Below are positions 54,641 through 62,790 of a DNA stretch of 64,000 bases, piece by piece. The notes under the pieces are model-generated. The model worked only from the letters and a program-made list of their open reading frames with translations. It was not told where the DNA came from and ran no database searches. The translations under genes were made by a program, and so were the position numbers. Each line of letters starts with the position of its first letter. The stretch's first letter is position 1. Origin of the DNA: an uncultured Oceanobacillus sp. (GTDB lineage: Bacteria > Bacillota > Bacilli > Bacillales > Amphibacillaceae). The stretch covers positions 1 to 64,000 of the forward strand of contig CALKWU010000228.1 of assembly GCA_938004015.1 (NCBI GenBank), written 5' to 3'.

Positions 54641-56062
54641 ATGGCAGAGGAATATGATCTCGTTATTTTAGGTGGTGGACCGGGAGGATATGTAGCGGCA
54701 ATCCGTGCTTCCCAACTTGGCTTGAAAACGGCGATTGTTGAAAAAGATAAACTTGGAGGGACGTGTCTCCACCGGGGCTGCATCCCTTCGAAAGCACTTT
54801 TGAGAAGTGCGGAAGTTTACCGACAAACGAAAGCAGCGGATGATTACGGAATCGAGACGGATCATACGACGCTCAACTTCGGGAAAGTGATTGCCAGGAA
54901 AAATGATATTGTCGAGAAACTCCATCTTGGTGTGAAAACTTTGATGAAAAAAGGGAAAATCCATGTGTATGAAGGATTTGGAAGAATTCTCGGACCAAGC
55001 ATTTTTTCGCCTATGCCCGGAACGATTTCCATCGAGCATGATGATGGTTCGGAAAATACGATGTTAACACCGAAAAATGTCATCATCGCTACGGGATCCA
55101 GCCCGCGTCCTTTGAAAAACTTGGAATTTGACGGAGAACATGTTTTATCTTCCGACCATGCGTTGGAAATGGAGGAATTACCTGACTCCATTTTGATTGT
55201 AGGTGGAGGGGTCATCGGCATCGAGTGGGCGTCCATGCTCAGTGATTTCGATGTTGATGTGACCGTCATTGAATACGGAAAGCGAATTTTACCTTCGGAA
55301 GATAAAGATATAGCCAGAGAAATGGAACGTCAGTTGAAGAAAAAAGGGATCAAGTTCGTCAAAAATGCCAATGTGCTGGGGGAAACGTTGGAAATCGCCG
55401 ATGGTGTCACCATCCAAGCGGAGGTGAAAGGGGATAAAAAGACGTTTCACGGTGAGAAACTGCTCGTTTCCGTCGGACGCACGGCCAATGTGACAAATAT
55501 CGGCTTGGAAAACACGGATATACAGTTGGACAATGGAGTAATTCAAACAAACGAATTCCTACAGACGAAAGAATCGCACATATACGCAATTGGAGATTGT
55601 GTCGGGGGAATGCAATTGGCACATGTTGCATCCCATGAAGGGATCATCGCGGTCGAGCATCTCGCAGGAAAAAATCCGTTTCCTTTAGATGACAAAACGG
55701 TTCCCCGTTGCGTTTATTCCAATCCGGAAGCGGCAAGTGTCGGACTTACTGAGGAAGAGGCAAGAGAACAAGGGTTTGATGTAAAAGTAGGCAAGTTCCC
55801 ATTCCAAGCTGTTGGAAAAGCGCTTGTTTACGGAGAAGCCGGCGGATTCGTGAAGGTAATCGGCGACAAGGAATCAGAGGATGTGTTAGGTATGCACATG
55901 ATTGGACCAGGTGTCACGGATATGATAGCCGAAGCGAGTTTGGCGAAAGTCCTCGATGCGACACCTTGGGAGATTGCTTATACCGTGCATCCTCATCCGA
56001 CATTATCCGAAGCGATATCCGAAGCAGCTTTGGCTGTTGATGGATTGCAAATCCATGGATAG
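54641..56062 (+). CDS. lpdV: dihydrolipoyl dehydrogenase of the branched-chain complex
   Basis: 473 residues from the ATG at 54641 (AAAGGAGG upstream). E3 subunit; reoxidises lipoyl groups with NAD. FAD motif LGGGPGGYVAAIRASQLG, the active disulfide GGTCLHRGCIPSK, NAD motif VGGGVIGIEWASML and the His-Glu pair HPHPTLSEAI. Follows bcd by 28 bases; the buk gene that B. subtilis has between bcd and lpdV is absent. Confidence 0.94.
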   Translation: MAEEYDLVILGGGPGGYVAAIRASQLGLKTAIVEKDKLGGTCLHRGCIPSKALLRSAEVYRQTKAADDYGIETDHTTLNFGKVIARKNDIVEKLHLGVKTLMKKGKIHVYEGFGRILGPSIFSPMPGTISIEHDDGSENTMLTPKNVIIATGSSPRPLKNLEFDGEHVLSSDHALEMEELPDSILIVGGGVIGIEWASMLSDFDVDVTVIEYGKRILPSEDKDIAREMERQLKKKGIKFVKNANVLGETLEIADGVTIQAEVKGDKKTFHGEKLLVSVGRTANVTNIGLENTDIQLDNGVIQTNEFLQTKESHIYAIGDCVGGMQLAHVASHEGIIAVEHLAGKNPFPLDDKTVPRCVYSNPEAASVGLTEEEAREQGFDVKVGKFPFQAVGKALVYGEAGGFVKVIGDKESEDVLGMHMIGPGVTDMIAEASLAKVLDATPWEIAYTVHPHPTLSEAISEAALAVDGLQIHG

Positions 56063-56092
56063 AGAACAAATGTTTGAAGGAGTGAAGGAATC

Positions 56093-57085
56093 GTGAGTGT
56101 AAAGCGTCATGAAGAAGTTGGTTTAACGGATGAACAAGTGATGGAGATGTATAAAACGATGCTCCTTGCCCGAAAAATTGATGAACGGATGTGGTTGTTG
56201 AACCGGGCGGGAAAAATCCCTTTCGTCATTTCTTGCCAAGGTCAGGAAGCGGCACAAGTAGGGGCAGCTTTTGCCTTGGACAGGGAGAAAGATTGGACGG
56301 CACCATACTACCGGGACATTGGTGTTGTTTTAGCCTTCGGTATGACACCTAAGGATTTGATGCTTTCGGCATTTGCAAAAATGGAAGATCCGAATTCGGG
56401 CGGAAGACAAATGCCGGGACATTTCGGTCAGAAAAAGAATCGGATCCTCACCGGTTCCTCCCCGGTAGCGACCCAAGTACCCCATGCGGTTGGGGTTGCT
56501 TTGGCTGGAAAAATGGAGAAAAAAGAATTCGTTTCCTTTGTGACCTTAGGGGACGGTTCGACAAACCAAGGAGATTTCCATGAGGGGTTGAACTTTGCCG
56601 GCGTCCATAAACTGCCGGTCATTACGATGGTGGAAAATAATAAATATGCCATTTCCGTTCCATACAATCTCCAAGTCGCCAGTGAAAACATATCGATCCG
56701 GGCTAAAAGTTATGGCATGCACGGAGTGACTGTAGACGGGAATGACCCGATCGCTGTTTATGAAGCGGTCAAAGAAGCAAGAGAACGAGCATTGAATGGC
56801 GACGGACCATCTTTGATTGAAGCTGTCACGAATCGGCTCACATCCCATTCAAGTGATGATGATGACCGGGCATATAGGGAACGGGAAGAAATAGAAGAAG
56901 CGAAAAAACACGACTGTATCCCGACATTCTCCAACTATTTGAAGGAAACAGGTGTACTTACGGAAGAAAAAGAAAAGGAATTGCTTGATGAAGTTCAGCA
57001 AATCGTCGATGAAGCGACCGATTATGCGGAGAAAGCACCGTACGCGGAACCAGAACATGCTTTACGCTACGTTTACGAAGAATAG
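56093..57085 (+). CDS. bkdAA: branched-chain 2-oxoacid dehydrogenase E1 alpha
   Basis: 330 residues from a GTG at 56093 (GAAGGAG upstream). Thiamine diphosphate motif GDGSTNQGDFHEGLNFAGVH...ENN, substrate and phosphorylation-loop region RLTSHSSDDDDRAYR, and CQGQEAAQVGAAFAL. It decarboxylates 2-oxoisovalerate, 2-oxo-3-methylvalerate and 2-oxo-4-methylvalerate. Forms a heterotetramer with the next gene product. Confidence 0.95.
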   Translation: MSVKRHEEVGLTDEQVMEMYKTMLLARKIDERMWLLNRAGKIPFVISCQGQEAAQVGAAFALDREKDWTAPYYRDIGVVLAFGMTPKDLMLSAFAKMEDPNSGGRQMPGHFGQKKNRILTGSSPVATQVPHAVGVALAGKMEKKEFVSFVTLGDGSTNQGDFHEGLNFAGVHKLPVITMVENNKYAISVPYNLQVASENISIRAKSYGMHGVTVDGNDPIAVYEAVKEARERALNGDGPSLIEAVTNRLTSHSSDDDDRAYREREEIEEAKKHDCIPTFSNYLKETGVLTEEKEKELLDEVQQIVDEATDYAEKAPYAEPEHALRYVYEE

Positions 57086-57100
57086 GAGGGGGAATTTCCA

Positions 57101-58084
57101 ATGGCAATTATGTCTTATATTCAAGCAGTGACGACTGCACTGCGGGAAGAAATGCTCCGGGATGAAAAAGTTTTCATCCTCGGTGAAGATGTGGGAAAAA
57201 AAGGTGGTGTTTTCAAAGCGACAGAAGGATTATATGAAGAGTTCGGAGCAGAAAGGGTTTTGGATACACCGCTTTCTGAATCGGCCATTGCCGGAGTTGG
57301 CATTGGCGCCGCTATGTATGGAATGCGCCCGGTAGCGGAAATGCAGTTTGCCGATTTCATCATGCCTGCCGTCAACCAGATTATTTCCGAGGCGGCAAGG
57401 ATCCGTTATCGTTCCAACAACGATTGGAATGCTCCAATCACTATACGGGCGCCTTATGGAGGCGGGGTTCATGGAGCTCTTTACCACTCCCAATCGGTGG
57501 AAGCCGTATTTGCCAACCAGCCTGGTTTGAAAATTGTGATGCCATCCACTCCTTATGATGTGAAGGGACTGTTGAAGGCTGCTATCCGCGATAATGACCC
57601 GGTATTGTTTTTCGAGCATAAGCGGGCATACCGGCTCATTAAAGGGGAAGTTCCAGAAGACGATTATGTGCTACCAATCGGAAAAGCTGATGTGAAACGG
57701 GAAGGAGACGATATCACCGTCATTACGTACGGTTTATGCGTCCATTTCGCTCTGCAAGCTGCTGAAAAACTTGCAGAAGAGGGAATTGAAGCCCATATTC
57801 TGGATTTGCGCACCGTTTATCCACTTGACCAAGAATCGATCATTGAAGCTGCAAGTAAAACCGGAAAAGTGCTCTTGGTCACAGAAGACAATAAAGAAGG
57901 AAGCGTCGTGAGCGAAGTGGCGGCGATTATTTCGGAACATTGTTTATTTGATTTGGATGCACCGATCATGCGTCTTGCAGGACCGGATGTACCGGCCATG
58001 CCTTTTGCGCCGACAATGGAGAAATACTTCATGATGAATCCGGAAAAAATCGAAAAAGCAATGCGTGATTTGGCGGAATTTTAA
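57101..58084 (+). CDS. bkdAB: branched-chain 2-oxoacid dehydrogenase E1 beta
   Basis: 327 residues; GGAGGGGG before the ATG. Marks: ILGEDVGKKGGVFKATEGL, DTPLSESAIAGVGIGAAMYG, ADFIMPAVNQI, ITIRAPYGGGVHGALYHSQS and DLRTVYPLD. Partner of E1 alpha in the cytoplasmic multienzyme complex. Spacing to its neighbours is 15 and 17 bases. Confidence 0.95.
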   Translation: MAIMSYIQAVTTALREEMLRDEKVFILGEDVGKKGGVFKATEGLYEEFGAERVLDTPLSESAIAGVGIGAAMYGMRPVAEMQFADFIMPAVNQIISEAARIRYRSNNDWNAPITIRAPYGGGVHGALYHSQSVEAVFANQPGLKIVMPSTPYDVKGLLKAAIRDNDPVLFFEHKRAYRLIKGEVPEDDYVLPIGKADVKREGDDITVITYGLCVHFALQAAEKLAEEGIEAHILDLRTVYPLDQESIIEAASKTGKVLLVTEDNKEGSVVSEVAAIISEHCLFDLDAPIMRLAGPDVPAMPFAPTMEKYFMMNPEKIEKAMRDLAEF

Positions 58085-58101
58085 GCAAGAGGAGGATGAA
58101 G

Positions 58102-59352
58102 ATGGCTTTGGAAAAGATAACGATGCCTCAACTCGGTGAAAGTGTCACCGAGGGCACGATTACGACCTGGCTTGTTAAACCTGGGGATAAAGTGAATAAA
58201 TACGACCCGATCGCTGAAGTGATGACGGACAAAGTGAATGCGGAAGTGCCTTCTTCTTTTTCAGGAACGATTACAGAGTTAATTGCCGAGGAAGGGGAGA
58301 CAATTGCAGTCGGCGAAGTGATGTGTCATATTGAAACAGATGAAGCGGCGAGCGAAAAGCCTGCTGCTGTTTCAACCGGCGAGGAAAAAGGAAGCGTTGA
58401 ACCTGTTAGAGAGAAAAAAGATCAATCGATGAAGAAGAGGTATTCTCCGGCGGTTTTGCGTCTTGCTCAAGAACATGACATCAATTTGGAACTCGTGGAA
58501 GGAACCGGACGTGGTGGACGGATTACGAGAAAAGATATTGAAAAATTGATTGCTTCCGGAGAAATTCCAAAAGAAGAAACAGATGCAGCGGAAAAACCGA
58601 AACCGGGAGTTGAAAAGAAACGGGAAAGCTTCACGGAAGTTCCGGTAGCAACTGGGGACGTGGAAATTCCTGTTACTGGCGTCCGGAAAGCGATCGCCGA
58701 TAAAATGGTCACTTCCGTTACGGAGATCCCTCACGCATGGATGACGATTGAAGTCGACGTGACGGATTTGGTCCGGTACCGTCATTCAGTGAAAGATACG
58801 TTCAAGAAACAAGAAGGCTATAACTTGACCTATTTCGCTTTTTTCGTAAAAGCCGTTGCCCAAGCCTTGAAAGAATTTCCACAGCTGAACAGCACGTGGG
58901 CAGGCGATAAAATCATCCAAAGGAAAGACATCAACATCTCCATCGCTGTTGCTAGCGACGAAGAATTGTTTGTCCCAGTCATTAAACATGCCGATGAAAA
59001 ATCGATCAAAGGAATCGCTCGTGAAATAAATGAGTTAGCGGAAAAGGCTAGAAGCGGAAAACTTACTGCCGATGACATGAGCGGTGGAACCTTTACGGTG
59101 AACAATACCGGTTCTTTCGGTTCCGTCCAGTCGATGGGAATCATCAATCATCCACAAGCAGCAATTTTACAAGTGGAGTCGATCGTCAAACGTCCAGTCA
59201 TCATCGACGATATGTTAGCGGCAAGGGATATGGTGAATCTGTGCTTATCTTTAGATCACCGTATTTTGGACGGCCTCATTTGCGGGAAATTCCTGAATCG
59301 TGTAAAAGAAATCTTGGAAAACACGAACGAAGAAACGACTTCGATTTATTGA
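58102..59352 (+). CDS. bkdB: branched-chain 2-oxoacid dehydrogenase E2 (acyltransferase)
   Basis: 416 residues from the ATG at 58102 (GGAGG six bases upstream); an ATG two codons earlier is too close. Lipoyl domain with the lipoylated lysine in VMTDKVNAEVPS, a charged linker, peripheral subunit-binding domain (YSPAVLRLAQEHDINLELVE), and the catalytic domain ending in LSLDHRILDGLICGKF (His and Asp of HxxxDG). Core of the complex; it makes isobutyryl-, isovaleryl- and methylbutyryl-CoA. A hairpin without a T-run lies 35 bases behind. Confidence 0.95.
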   Translation: MALEKITMPQLGESVTEGTITTWLVKPGDKVNKYDPIAEVMTDKVNAEVPSSFSGTITELIAEEGETIAVGEVMCHIETDEAASEKPAAVSTGEEKGSVEPVREKKDQSMKKRYSPAVLRLAQEHDINLELVEGTGRGGRITRKDIEKLIASGEIPKEETDAAEKPKPGVEKKRESFTEVPVATGDVEIPVTGVRKAIADKMVTSVTEIPHAWMTIEVDVTDLVRYRHSVKDTFKKQEGYNLTYFAFFVKAVAQALKEFPQLNSTWAGDKIIQRKDINISIAVASDEELFVPVIKHADEKSIKGIAREINELAEKARSGKLTADDMSGGTFTVNNTGSFGSVQSMGIINHPQAAILQVESIVKRPVIIDDMLAARDMVNLCLSLDHRILDGLICGKFLNRVKEILENTNEETTSIY

Positions 59353-59386
59353 AAAAATTTTATCAGATTGTGGGTGGATGTGAAAG

Positions 59387-59412
59387 CCCGCTCCACAAAT
59401 GGACGGAGCGGG
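59387..59412 (+). terminator. hairpin after bkdB (weak terminator)
   Basis: CCCGCTCC (59387-59394) pairs with GGAGCGGG (59405-59412) but no T-run follows. It may stabilise the 3' end of the mRNA more than stop transcription. Confidence 0.45.
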
Positions 59413-59548
59413 TAACCAGTTGCTTGATTTCCGGCAAGTGAAAAACCTTTATATGATTGAAAAGACGATTACATTGAAATTATGTTCATTAATTGATAAG
59501 CTAATTAATGAATTTTGAAATATTTTATTCCGGAAAGGAGAAACTGCG

Positions 59549-59980
59549 ATGGATTTCAACTTGTTTATGCAAGATATCGTTGAAGCCGCCCGTAAAGATA
59601 TAACAGAAGCAGGTTATGAAGAACTGCGGACACCTGAAGAAGTAGATGAGGCGTTCAAACGGAAAGGGACAACCCTCGTCATGATCAACTCGACTTGTGG
59701 TTGTGCCGGTGGAGTCGCTCGTCCGGCAGCAGCGAATTCCATCCACTATGATAAACGTCCAGATCATTTAGTGACAGTGTTTGCAGGCCAGGACCGTGAA
59801 GCAACGGAAAGAGCAAGAGAATATTTTGAGGGATACCCTCCGTCTTCCCCATCTTTCGCTTTGTTGAAAGACGGAAAAATCGTTACGATGATCGAGCGGC
59901 ATGATATAGAAGGCTACAGTCCGATGGAAGTGACGAATAAATTGCAGAAAATTTATGATGAATATTGTGATGAAGTCTGA
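59549..59980 (+). CDS. brxB: bacilliredoxin BrxB (YqiW)
   Basis: 143 residues; GGAAAGGAG before the ATG. UPF0403/YphP family thioredoxin fold with the Cys-Gly-Cys active site at residues 50-52 ([15 protein letters not shown]). It removes bacillithiol from protein thiols after oxidative stress. Also conserved: [21 protein letters not shown] terminator follows; a perfect inverted repeat lies 37 bases before the start. Confidence 0.94.
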   Translation: MDFNLFMQDIVEAARKDITEAGYEELRTPEEVDEAFKRKGTTLVMINSTCGCAGGVARPAAANSIHYDKRPDHLVTVFAGQDREATERAREYFEGYPPSSPSFALLKDGKIVTMIERHDIEGYSPMEVTNKLQKIYDEYCDEV

Positions 59981-59991
59981 TCAAAACAAAT

Positions 59992-60025
59992 AGAGACTGA
60001 CTTGTTTGGTCAGTCTCCTTTTTAC
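59992..60025 (+). terminator. terminator of brxB
   Basis: GAGACTGAC pairs with GTCAGTCTC around seven bases, then CTTTTT. Confidence 0.88.
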
Positions 60026-60073
60026 ATATACATAAATCTATATGATCCTTGAATGGATGAAACGCAATAAGGG

Positions 60074-60199
60074 CTAGATAAAGAGGGCCAAACCATATGT
60101 AAAAACTGATAACAGCATGAGAATAATCATAATATAAATAATGATTTTCGTACGGCGTTCCCTTTTTGATTTTCTCTTACTATAAGACTGTTTTGACAT
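60074..60199 (-). CDS. 41-residue single-pass membrane protein, Prli42-like
   Basis: From the ATG at 60199 with AAGGAGGT nine bases upstream on the minus strand. A very basic N-terminus ([12 protein letters not shown]) is followed by one membrane helix, [20 protein letters not shown], and ends ALFI. The size, the charge-then-helix layout and a helix resembling the Listeria stressosome anchor Prli42 point to that family; I also recall Prli42-type genes next to bacilliredoxin genes in Bacillaceae. If so, it tethers the stressosome to the membrane. It is convergent with brxB and divergent from the mutase gene. Confidence 0.7.
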   Translation of the reverse strand: MSKQSYSKRKSKRERRTKIIIYIMIILMLLSVFTYGLALFI

Positions 60200-60312
60200 T
60201 CGTTGCGACCTCCTTATCGATAGTGCTACTCATCCTATTTTACCGTGAAATGCCGGATAGGACAAGTAGAATTCATTGCAATCCAGGAGATGTTCAGTTT
60301 GGGGGGATGGAA

Positions 60313-61953
60313 ATGACTGACCAACATGAAAATGCACAATCGAGATGGGAAAAAGAATTTGAAGACATTTTAAAGCGCTTTCCTGAACGGAAGGATGAGT
60401 TCCAAACATCATCCGGAATTCCTGTCAAGCGTCTTTACGGACAGGATCAACCGGACTACGATTTAGGTTTTCCCGGTCAATATCCTTATTTACGGGGGAT
60501 TCAACCGACGATGTATCGGAGCCGTTTGTGGACGATGCGGCAGTATGCCGGATTCGGTTCAGCGGCAGAAACGAATAAGCGGTTCCGCTATTTATTGGAA
60601 CAAGGCCAGACCGGGCTTTCCGTCGCTTTTGATTTACCCACTCAGATCGGCTATGATTCCGACGATGCGATGAGTGAAGGTGAAGTCGGAAAAGTCGGTG
60701 TAGCCATCGATACATTGGCTGATATGGAAAAGTTATTGGAAGGGATTCCTCTCGATAAAGTAAGTACGTCGATGACGATCAACGCCCCTGCAGCGATTTT
60801 ATTATGTATGTACATCGCTGTCGGTGAAAAACAAGGTGTACCTTCAGAAAAGTTAACAGGAACGATCCAAAACGACATTTTGAAAGAATATATCGCAAGG
60901 GGAACTTATATATTCCCACCGAAACCGTCGATGCGGCTCATCACTAATATTTTCGCTTATTGTCAGGAGCATTTGCCGAAGTTCAATACGATCAGCATTT
61001 CCGGATATCATATTCGGGAAGCCGGTTCCAATGCCGTACAAGAAGTTGCATTTACATTAGCCAATGGGATGGCATATGTCGATGCGGCGATTGAATCCGG
61101 ACTTGATGTCGATGCTTTTGCACCGAGACTCGCCTTTTTCTTCAATGCCCATAATAATTTCTTTGAAGAAATCGCAAAATTCCGGGCAGCTAGAAGGATT
61201 TGGGCAAAAATAATGAAAGAACATTACAAAGCGAAAAATCCGCGAAGCTGGAAATTGCGTTTCCATACACAAACCGGGGGATCTACTTTAACGGCGCAGC
61301 AACCGGATAACAACATCGTACGTGTCACTTTGCAAGCTTTGGCTGCGGTATTGGGCGGTACACAAAGTTTACACACGAATTCCCGGGACGAAGCACTCGC
61401 CTTACCGACCGAGGAGTCGGCACGAATTGCACTCCGGACACAACAGATCATCGCCCATGAAAGCGGAGTGGCGGATACAGTCGACCCGCTTGGAGGTTCT
61501 TACTATGTCGAAGCCCTGACGGATGAAATCGAAGAAAAAGTGATGGATTATCTCGAACGGATTAAAGAATACGGTGGTGCAGTCCAAGCGATTGAGGAAG
61601 GGTTCATGCAAAGGGAAATCCAGCAAAATGCATATGAAACGCAAAAACGGATTGAAAATGGGGAAGAAATCATCGTCGGACTGAATCGATTCACCGTCGA
61701 GGAAGATGTGAATCCGGAATTGTTGAAAGTCGACGAAGCATTAGGGAAAGCACAAATCGAAAATTTGGAGCGCATCCGTGCTGAACGGAACAACGAAGAG
61801 GTAAAAGAAAAATTGGATATTTTGCGTAAACATGCTCAAAATCCAGAAAAGAATTTGATTCCGGCGATATTGGATGCTGTGAAAGCCTATGCTTCTGTTG
61901 GTGAAATTTGTAACGTACTACGTGATGAGTTCGGAGAGTATACAGGAAGTTGA
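60313..61953 (+). CDS. mutB: methylmalonyl-CoA mutase, catalytic (barrel) subunit
   Basis: 546 residues from the ATG at 60313 with GGGGGG about six bases upstream. A longer open frame from 60166 is rejected because it runs through the opposite small gene. It is a TIM-barrel acyl-CoA mutase: [19 protein letters not shown] with the Tyr-Arg of methylmalonyl (not isobutyryl) mutases, [40 protein letters not shown] and [14 protein letters not shown]. It lacks the C-terminal B12 domain, which the next gene supplies. Converts methylmalonyl-CoA to succinyl-CoA. Substrate choice is inferred from motifs. Confidence 0.93.
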   Translation: MTDQHENAQSRWEKEFEDILKRFPERKDEFQTSSGIPVKRLYGQDQPDYDLGFPGQYPYLRGIQPTMYRSRLWTMRQYAGFGSAAETNKRFRYLLEQGQTGLSVAFDLPTQIGYDSDDAMSEGEVGKVGVAIDTLADMEKLLEGIPLDKVSTSMTINAPAAILLCMYIAVGEKQGVPSEKLTGTIQNDILKEYIARGTYIFPPKPSMRLITNIFAYCQEHLPKFNTISISGYHIREAGSNAVQEVAFTLANGMAYVDAAIESGLDVDAFAPRLAFFFNAHNNFFEEIAKFRAARRIWAKIMKEHYKAKNPRSWKLRFHTQTGGSTLTAQQPDNNIVRVTLQALAAVLGGTQSLHTNSRDEALALPTEESARIALRTQQIIAHESGVADTVDPLGGSYYVEALTDEIEEKVMDYLERIKEYGGAVQAIEEGFMQREIQQNAYETQKRIENGEEIIVGLNRFTVEEDVNPELLKVDEALGKAQIENLERIRAERNNEEVKEKLDILRKHAQNPEKNLIPAILDAVKAYASVGEICNVLRDEFGEYTGS

Positions 61954-61968
61954 GGGGGAATGGGAGAA

Positions 61969-62790
61969 ATGGAAAAAATCCGCGTGTTAATCGCAAAACC
62001 TGGGCTCGACGGTCATGATCGCGGGGCCTTGGTCATCAGTCAAGCATTGCGCGATCATGGCATGGAAGTCATTTATACGGGTTTGCGTCAATCGCCAGTG
62101 CAAATAGCGACTGCAGCCATCCAAGAAGACGTCGATGTGGTCGGGCTTTCCTCCTTATCCGGCGCACATAAAACATTGTTTCCAAAAGTAGTGGAACAAT
62201 TGAAAAAACGGAATGCGGAAGATATTCCGGTTATAGGTGGGGGAGTCATCCCGAATGAAGACATCCCTTTTTTATTGGAAAAGGGCATCAAACGGATTTT
62301 CACCAGCGGTTCATCGACGGAAGAGATGGCGAGATACATTAAACAACTCGTCAGACCGGATGAGGTGGCAGACCCGCCGAAACGGATCGATCATATCGGC
62401 ATTGCAGTAAACCGCTTGGAAGATACACTTCCATTTTACACCGATGTTCTCGGTTTATCCGTTGACGCGATTGAAGAAATCGAATCTGAAGGGGTTAAAA
62501 TCGCTTTTTTGAAAATTGGAGAGACACGGATTGAGTTGCTTGAACCGCTTCATGAACAATCGCCGATAAAAAAATTCCTTGAAAAACGAGGAGAAGGAAT
62601 CCACCATATCGCTTTAGAAGTCGATGACATTGAGGAACGGTTGGCACAAATGAAGCGAAAAGGGATCCAACTGGTCAACGAAGAACCGAAAGAAGGCGCC
62701 AAGCAAAGTAAAATCGCTTTCATCCATCCGAAAGCAGCCAACGGGGTGCTCGTTGAATTGTGCGAGCAAACTGGAGGTGGGGATGTATAA
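61969..62790 (+). CDS. fusion: mutase B12-binding subunit plus methylmalonyl-CoA epimerase
   Basis: 273 residues from the ATG at 61969 (GGGGG ten bases upstream; an earlier ATG at 61960 is also possible). Residues 1-130: the cobalamin-binding Rossmann domain with DxHxxG in LDGHDRG (His16, lower ligand), GLSSLSGAH and GGGVIP. Residues 140-266: a glyoxalase-fold epimerase with candidate metal ligands His142 in RIDHIGIAV, Glu189 in IELLEP, His in GIHHIALEV (212-213) and Glu263 in VLVELCE. In one polypeptide it should hold the cofactor for MutB and convert (S)- to (R)-methylmalonyl-CoA. The reading frame is continuous. Confidence 0.93.
   Translation: MEKIRVLIAKPGLDGHDRGALVISQALRDHGMEVIYTGLRQSPVQIATAAIQEDVDVVGLSSLSGAHKTLFPKVVEQLKKRNAEDIPVIGGGVIPNEDIPFLLEKGIKRIFTSGSSTEEMARYIKQLVRPDEVADPPKRIDHIGIAVNRLEDTLPFYTDVLGLSVDAIEEIESEGVKIAFLKIGETRIELLEPLHEQSPIKKFLEKRGEGIHHIALEVDDIEERLAQMKRKGIQLVNEEPKEGAKQSKIAFIHPKAANGVLVELCEQTGGGDV

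Noticed and set aside
60166..60312. Upstream extension of the mutase gene with a hydrophobic N-terminus
   Set aside because: The frame has no ribosome site, overlaps the small membrane gene on the other strand, and mutases of this family do not carry a membrane helix. The ATG at 60313 has a clear site.
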